A stretch of DNA of 9,164 nucleotides from Paraktedonobacter sp035294465 (GTDB lineage: Bacteria > Chloroflexota > Ktedonobacteria > Ktedonobacterales > Ktedonobacteraceae). Made by a program: the position numbers and the translations under genes. The stretch lies in contig DATGKW010000068.1 of the NCBI GenBank assembly GCA_035294465.1, positions 1-9,164 of the forward strand. Direction: 5' to 3'. Each line of letters begins with the position of its first letter. The first letter of the stretch is position 1. The notes beneath the pieces were generated by a model that did not search any database, was not told where the DNA came from, and saw nothing but the letters and a program-made list of their open reading frames with translations. Below are positions 5,758-9,164 of this stretch, piece after piece.

Positions 5758-6816
5758 TTGAGAGGTCAATCTTTCCTTTCTCGTTCCGGCAGGGTCGTCT
5801 GTCTGATTGTGTTCGTCTGCGCGCTGTTTCTCAGCCTGGGCTTGTTCCTCAATAGCAAGCCCGCCTTCGCGGCCAGTGCAGCCCGTGTTCTAGTCGTGGC
5901 TCAGGATGGGAGCGGTCAGTACACTACCGTTCAGAGTGCGGTGGACGCAATTCCCGCGAATAGTACGGGCTGGTCCTTGATCTACATCAAGGATGGCACG
6001 TATAAAGAAGTAGTGACTGTTCCCGCGAACAAGCCATATATCTCGTTTATAGGGCAAGACGAGAACAAAACCATCATTACCTACGATAACTACGCCAGCA
6101 AACAGAAACCCGACGGCTCAACCTATGGAACCAGCGGAAGCGCGAGCGTTTTTATCCAGGCGTCTCACTTCTTCGCGTATAATCTGACTTTTCAGAACAG
6201 CGCAGGGAATGTGGGCCAGGCGCTGGCAGTGAACGCAACTGGCGACCAGGAGGTTTTCAGAAACGTCCGTATCCTCGGCTGGCAAGATACACTCTATGCT
6301 GGCAGCGGCCGTCAGTATTATGAGAACGCTGATATTGAAGGCGTGACCGATTACATTTTCGGCGATGCCACTGCCTTCTTTGACCACTGCCAGTTACATA
6401 ACCTGGATGGCTGGAGCATTACGGCTCAAAGTCGCAGCAGTGCTTCTGAAACGACCGGCTACGTCTTCAATCAGTGCCAGATTACTGGTACTCCCTCAGA
6501 CTCAACAATTCTGGGAAGGCCCTGGCGAGCCTATGCCCGCGTGATCTATCTCAATTGCTCGATGGATTCCTCTATTAAACCGATTGGCTGGGACGACTGG
6601 GGCAACGCAGCTAACCAGAGCACGGCATACTTCGCAGAATATGACAGTACGGGCGCCGGCGCGGACCCATCAGCACGCGCCACATGGTCGCACCAGCTCA
6701 CTTCATCCCAGGCAGCTCAGTATAGCCTGAACGCCTTCCTCAATCAAGATGGCTGGCTGACCGTGACGAATGAATATGTCAATTGGGTCCTCAATCATTT
6801 CCAGCCACCTGCATAG
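5758..6816 (+). CDS. Secreted CE8 pectinesterase (pectin methylesterase)
   Basis: This 352-residue carbohydrate esterase family 8 enzyme removes methyl esters from homogalacturonan, giving polygalacturonate and methanol. The N-terminus has a basic start, a hydrophobic core (VVCLIVFVCALFLSLGLFL) and an AFA-type cleavage site near residue 39. The catalytic domain begins at VAQDGSGQYTTVQSAVDAIP. All the usual blocks are present: GTYKE, QALAV, GWQDTLY with Q176 and D177, DYIFG with D198, and LGRPW with R254 and W256. D177 and D198 are the expected acid/base and nucleophile, and R254 the substrate-binding arginine. The length is that of a single-domain bacterial enzyme, with no inhibitor-like pro-region. 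It starts with TTG, which may lower expression against its neighbours. It lies 116 bases after GH28 and 145 before the lyase, so it is probably cotranscribed. By demethylating pectin it makes the substrate for both neighbours. Confidence 0.96.
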   Translation: MRGQSFLSRSGRVVCLIVFVCALFLSLGLFLNSKPAFAASAARVLVVAQDGSGQYTTVQSAVDAIPANSTGWSLIYIKDGTYKEVVTVPANKPYISFIGQDENKTIITYDNYASKQKPDGSTYGTSGSASVFIQASHFFAYNLTFQNSAGNVGQALAVNATGDQEVFRNVRILGWQDTLYAGSGRQYYENADIEGVTDYIFGDATAFFDHCQLHNLDGWSITAQSRSSASETTGYVFNQCQITGTPSDSTILGRPWRAYARVIYLNCSMDSSIKPIGWDDWGNAANQSTAYFAEYDSTGAGADPSARATWSHQLTSSQAAQYSLNAFLNQDGWLTVTNEYVNWVLNHFQPPA

Positions 6817-6826
6817 GATGCAGATA

Positions 6827-6874
6827 CCTGTCATTTCCATTTCAGCGTCAGATGTCTGGTATGGAAATGGCAGG
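6827..6874 (+). terminator. Strong hairpin between the CE8 and PL1 genes (partial terminator or processing site)
   Basis: The arms 6827-6840 and 6861-6874 form a 14-bp stem with one G·U wobble around a 20-base loop, starting 10 bases after the pectinesterase stop. No T-tract follows. It could reduce read-through or protect the upstream mRNA. A separate 12-base dyad, GCTCACATGAGC, lies at 6921-6932 before the lyase. No good promoter was seen in the gap. Confidence 0.4.
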
Positions 6875-6961
6875 CATGTACGGCAGATGGTGAAATGAAG
6901 TCACAGTTTATCTGAACAAAGCTCACATGAGCAGATTGTACAAGAAAGGCAAAGAAAAAGA

Positions 6962-8554
6962 ATGTCAGAACAGCATGCTCTCCAGAGCCTGCGCGGAAAG
7001 CACTTGCTTTTTCTCAGCATAGTTCTTTCGCTGGTCGTCGCGTTCATAAGCACAGGGCTGATCAGCGCGCATGCCACATCGTCGCAAACGAACTCTCCTT
7101 CCCTGGCGTTTCCAGGAGCGGTTGGCTTTGGCAGTAGTGCAACTGGTGGTACGGGAGGCAGTGTTTACACTGTAACGAACCTCAATGACTCCGGTGCGGG
7201 TTCATTCAGAGATGCAGTCAGCCAGAGCCACCGGATCATCGATTTTGCGGTCAGCGGCTATATCGATCTCTCCTCGCCGGTGAGCGTCGCCAGCGATCTC
7301 ACCATCGATGGCACCACAGCCCCAGGGGCCGGCATTGGCTTGATGGGCCGCGAAGTCTCCTTCTCCAATTCATCGAATGATATTGTGCGCAATATCCGTT
7401 TCCGCCAGGGCACTCTCGATCCCGACACCGGCAAGAGCGGCATCAATCTGGCCAATGCCAATACTATGATCTTTGACCATATTTCTATTGAATTTGGTCA
7501 ATGGGATGATCTGGATGCCGTTGGAGCCCAGAACATTACGATCCAGGATTCCGTGATCGCTGATCCCATTGGACAGCAGTTTGGCGCTCATACGGAAACG
7601 GGCCCGTTCACCTGGTACCATGATGTGTTTGCCAATTCCCACAATCGCAACCCACTGGCAAAAGACAATACGCAATTCATTAACAATGTCGTCTACAACT
7701 ACCAGGCCGGCTATACAGCCGCCAATTCGAGCGGCCACTTCTCGCACGACGTAATCGGCAACTACTTTATCGCCGGCCCTTCCACTACTAACGCGTCCGA
7801 TGCGTATTATCAGATGGATAATCAGTCCGTCTACAACAGCGGCAATATGCTAGACAGCAATAAAGACGGGCAGTTGAATGGATCGACGCTGGCCCTGGGA
7901 GGTGGAGCAACCGCCCTCTCTGCACCCTGGTCCTCGACAACCAGCAGCATTCCAACCAGTAGTGCAGCCGACGCCTACAGCTATGACATAGCAAACGCGG
8001 GCGCTCTGCCACGTGACCAGGTTGATAGCCTGGTCTTTGGCGATATCACCTCGCTGGGCACAAAGGGCAGCCTGTGGACCAGCCAGACTGCTACCGGTCT
8101 GAGCAACGATGGGTATGGCGTCATAGCAACAACGACCTCAACACCAACGCCGACGTCACCAACGCCAACGCCGACCCCTGCGCCAGCAACTCCCACTCCT
8201 ACCCCCACCCAGACGCCGACGCCAATTTCTGGCAGCGCCTGCGAGGTTACCTATGCTATCGCGTCTCAGTGGCAAGGAGGCTTCGGAGCCAGCGTAACGA
8301 TTACCAACACCGGCTCCACGGCGATCAACGGCTGGACCCTGACCTGGAGCTTTGCCAATGGGCAGACCATCACCCAGCTCTGGAATGGCAGCTATACCCA
8401 ATCTGGCAGCACAGTCTCTGTCACCAATCTCTCCTACAATGGCACCATCGCCCCTGGCGGCTCGACCAACTTTGGCTTTAACGGCACCTGGAGTGGAAGC
8501 AATACCAACCCCACCACGTTTAAGCTGAACGGGACTACCTGTACAACATCGTAA
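6962..8554 (+). CDS. Secreted PL1-type pectate lyase with C-terminal CBM2
   Basis: This 530-residue modular enzyme is expected to cleave polygalacturonate by calcium-dependent beta-elimination. A signal peptide covers about residues 1-38 (hydrophobic core LLFLSIVLSLVVAFISTGLI, then SAHA). The catalytic parallel-beta-helix domain runs from about 48 to 388. It starts FPGAVGFGSSATGGTGGS and carries the PL1 pattern FDHISIEFGQWDD (171-183) and WYHDVFANSHNRNP (218-231), where R229 is in the place of the conserved catalytic-region arginine. A Thr-Pro linker (390-426) joins it to a family 2 carbohydrate-binding module (427-527) bounded by C427 and C527, the usual disulfide pair. W437 and W474 match surface-binding tryptophans; Y492 stands where a third is usual. 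CBM2 modules bind cellulose or xylan, so the lyase may be held on the plant wall. The Shine-Dalgarno is weak (AAGAAAGG, 12 bases upstream). PL1 assignment is by pattern; another beta-helix lyase family remains possible. Confidence 0.9.
   Translation: MSEQHALQSLRGKHLLFLSIVLSLVVAFISTGLISAHATSSQTNSPSLAFPGAVGFGSSATGGTGGSVYTVTNLNDSGAGSFRDAVSQSHRIIDFAVSGYIDLSSPVSVASDLTIDGTTAPGAGIGLMGREVSFSNSSNDIVRNIRFRQGTLDPDTGKSGINLANANTMIFDHISIEFGQWDDLDAVGAQNITIQDSVIADPIGQQFGAHTETGPFTWYHDVFANSHNRNPLAKDNTQFINNVVYNYQAGYTAANSSGHFSHDVIGNYFIAGPSTTNASDAYYQMDNQSVYNSGNMLDSNKDGQLNGSTLALGGGATALSAPWSSTTSSIPTSSAADAYSYDIANAGALPRDQVDSLVFGDITSLGTKGSLWTSQTATGLSNDGYGVIATTTSTPTPTSPTPTPTPAPATPTPTPTQTPTPISGSACEVTYAIASQWQGGFGASVTITNTGSTAINGWTLTWSFANGQTITQLWNGSYTQSGSTVSVTNLSYNGTIAPGGSTNFGFNGTWSGSNTNPTTFKLNGTTCTTS
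8129..8239 (+). repeat. Low-complexity repeat encoding the Thr-Pro linker
   Basis: Short C/A-rich units such as CCAACGCCGAC recur and encode TP dipeptides between the lyase domain and CBM2. The stretch is in frame and is a protein linker, not a mobile or CRISPR repeat. Such tracts are prone to slippage, so linker length may vary between strains. Confidence 0.85.
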
Positions 8555-8623
8555 GCAGCATATCACCTCTGCCATTTTCTGGGAACAAGTGAGATCACCA
8601 GAAAGACAATTCAGGCAGGCATT

Positions 8624-8664
8624 GGGGATCTTTGTCATCAACTCTACAGGTGGTAAAGATCCTC
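8624..8664 (+). terminator. Likely terminator of the pectinase cluster
   Basis: The arms 8624-8639 and 8649-8664 can pair over 16 positions, with four G·U wobbles, around a 9-base loop. The core GGATCTTT/AAAGATCC (8626-8633, 8655-8662) is perfect. The T-rich sequence TTTAATTTC follows. It begins 70 bases after the lyase stop and ends the same-strand run. A weaker 7-bp inverted repeat (TTTCTGG/CCAGAAA) precedes it at 8576-8604. Confidence 0.6.
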
Positions 8665-9033
8665 TTTAATTTCTCGAAGCAAGCCTATCCTGTTTTTTTG
8701 CTATCATATTGCTGAGTTACAACAGCTTTAACTTCCTGAAGAATGACCATTTCTCGTCTCCAGGCGCTGAAATGCGGGCCAGGTGCCCCAGACAGGTTGC
8801 AGCGACGGCCCGCACGCCAGATCAGATTGCAGGTTTACCAGCCGAGAAAAGCCGGAAGCTTACGCTGACGCGTGCGATATTGATACTCTTCCAATGGCGT
8901 CTTAGTGTGTTGCCGGGTCCTGACTCCGTTCTGCATCGCCACACGTGAGGTATGTCAATTCGTAATCCATGTGAGCCTCCTAGCCCAGTAAACTCTAAGA
9001 TTCTTCATCCCGTTTACTTGTCCATGATCCCTA
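8665..9033. other. Intergenic stretch without a convincing gene
   Basis: A TTG-started 79-codon frame (8709-8948, plus) has no Shine-Dalgarno and no recognisable motif, so it is not called. A run of seven T residues lies at 8693-8699. An 8-bp perfect inverted repeat, TGCGGGCC (8773-8780) with GGCCCGCA (8807-8814), spans a 26-base loop. Nothing else was recognised. Confidence 0.4.
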
Positions 9034-9164
9034 TCACTTTTTGTCTCTATCCTGGGCCTCTCCCAGGCGCTGAACAGGAATTTTGAGAATTCTTTCGATT
9101 GTTCTCAAAGCAAGATCAACGCTTTTGACGACGGATTGGCTGGGGTCAGAGCGATGGCGATAGA
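9034..9164 (-). CDS. Possible 3' end of a minus-strand gene running off the right edge
   Basis: An open minus-strand frame enters from the window edge and stops at TGA (9034-9036), giving 42 residues. The composition is protein-like, with a probable amphipathic helix (VVKSVDLALRTIERILKI) and a charged tail. The segment SVVKSVDLALRTIERI superficially resembles the start of IclR-family regulators, but no helix-turn-helix follows before the stop. It may be a true C-terminus, a truncated gene remnant or chance. An internal 6-bp hairpin, CCTGGG/CCCAGG, lies at 9051-9067. Confidence 0.25.
   Translation of the reverse strand, partial: YRHRSDPSQSVVKSVDLALRTIERILKIPVQRLGEAQDRDKK

Noticed and set aside
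8129..8239. Repeated C/A-rich units considered as a CRISPR or minisatellite
   Set aside because: The units are in frame within the lyase gene and encode an ordinary Thr-Pro linker, with no spacer structure.
8709..8948. 79-codon plus-strand frame after the cluster
   Set aside because: It has a TTG start without a ribosome site, no domain signature and no support from context. It could be an eroded remnant but that cannot be shown.

Overview
This window reads as a pectin-degradation locus of a soil-type bacterium. The most likely host is a member of the Chloroflexota, class Ktedonobacteria. That is an inference from style, not from a marker gene: three Sec-secreted plant-polysaccharide enzymes, a Thr-Pro-rich linker leading to a CBM2 module, moderate GC, Gram-positive-like Shine-Dalgarno sites, and a neighbouring S9 peptidase with a long Pro/Ala/Gln-rich N-terminus. 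No rRNA, tRNA, transposase, integrase or CRISPR array was seen.

Layout. Positions 1-118 hold a promoter region. A plus-strand gene for an S9-family serine peptidase (119-2491) follows and converges on a minus-strand LacI-family regulator (2574-3590), with a strong GC hairpin in the 82-base gap. A divergent intergenic region of about 770 bases separates the regulator from three plus-strand genes: a GH28 polygalacturonase (4364-5641), a CE8 pectinesterase (5758-6816) and a PL1-type pectate lyase carrying a C-terminal CBM2 (6962-8554). A hairpin downstream of the lyase is a likely terminator. Positions 8555-9033 show no convincing gene, and a minus-strand reading frame enters from the right edge.

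How the parts fit. The pectinesterase removes methyl esters from homogalacturonan. The lyase (beta-elimination) and the polygalacturonase (hydrolysis) can then cut the de-esterified chain. All three proteins begin with signal peptides, so the work is extracellular. No uptake or intracellular uronate-catabolism gene is in view.

Regulation is the most informative part. An exact 18-base sequence containing a near-palindrome centred on CG occurs twice between the regulator and the GH28 gene. Each copy lies exactly 12 bases downstream of the -10 box of a divergent promoter. Both promoters have a TTGAC-type -35, an 18-base spacer and an extended -10. The simplest model is that the LacI-family protein represses both its own gene and the pectinase cluster. 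The model also fixes the regulator's start at 3590 and predicts a leader of about 500 nucleotides before GH28. That leader contains several inverted repeats, a 14-base perfect palindrome and an orphan Shine-Dalgarno sequence.
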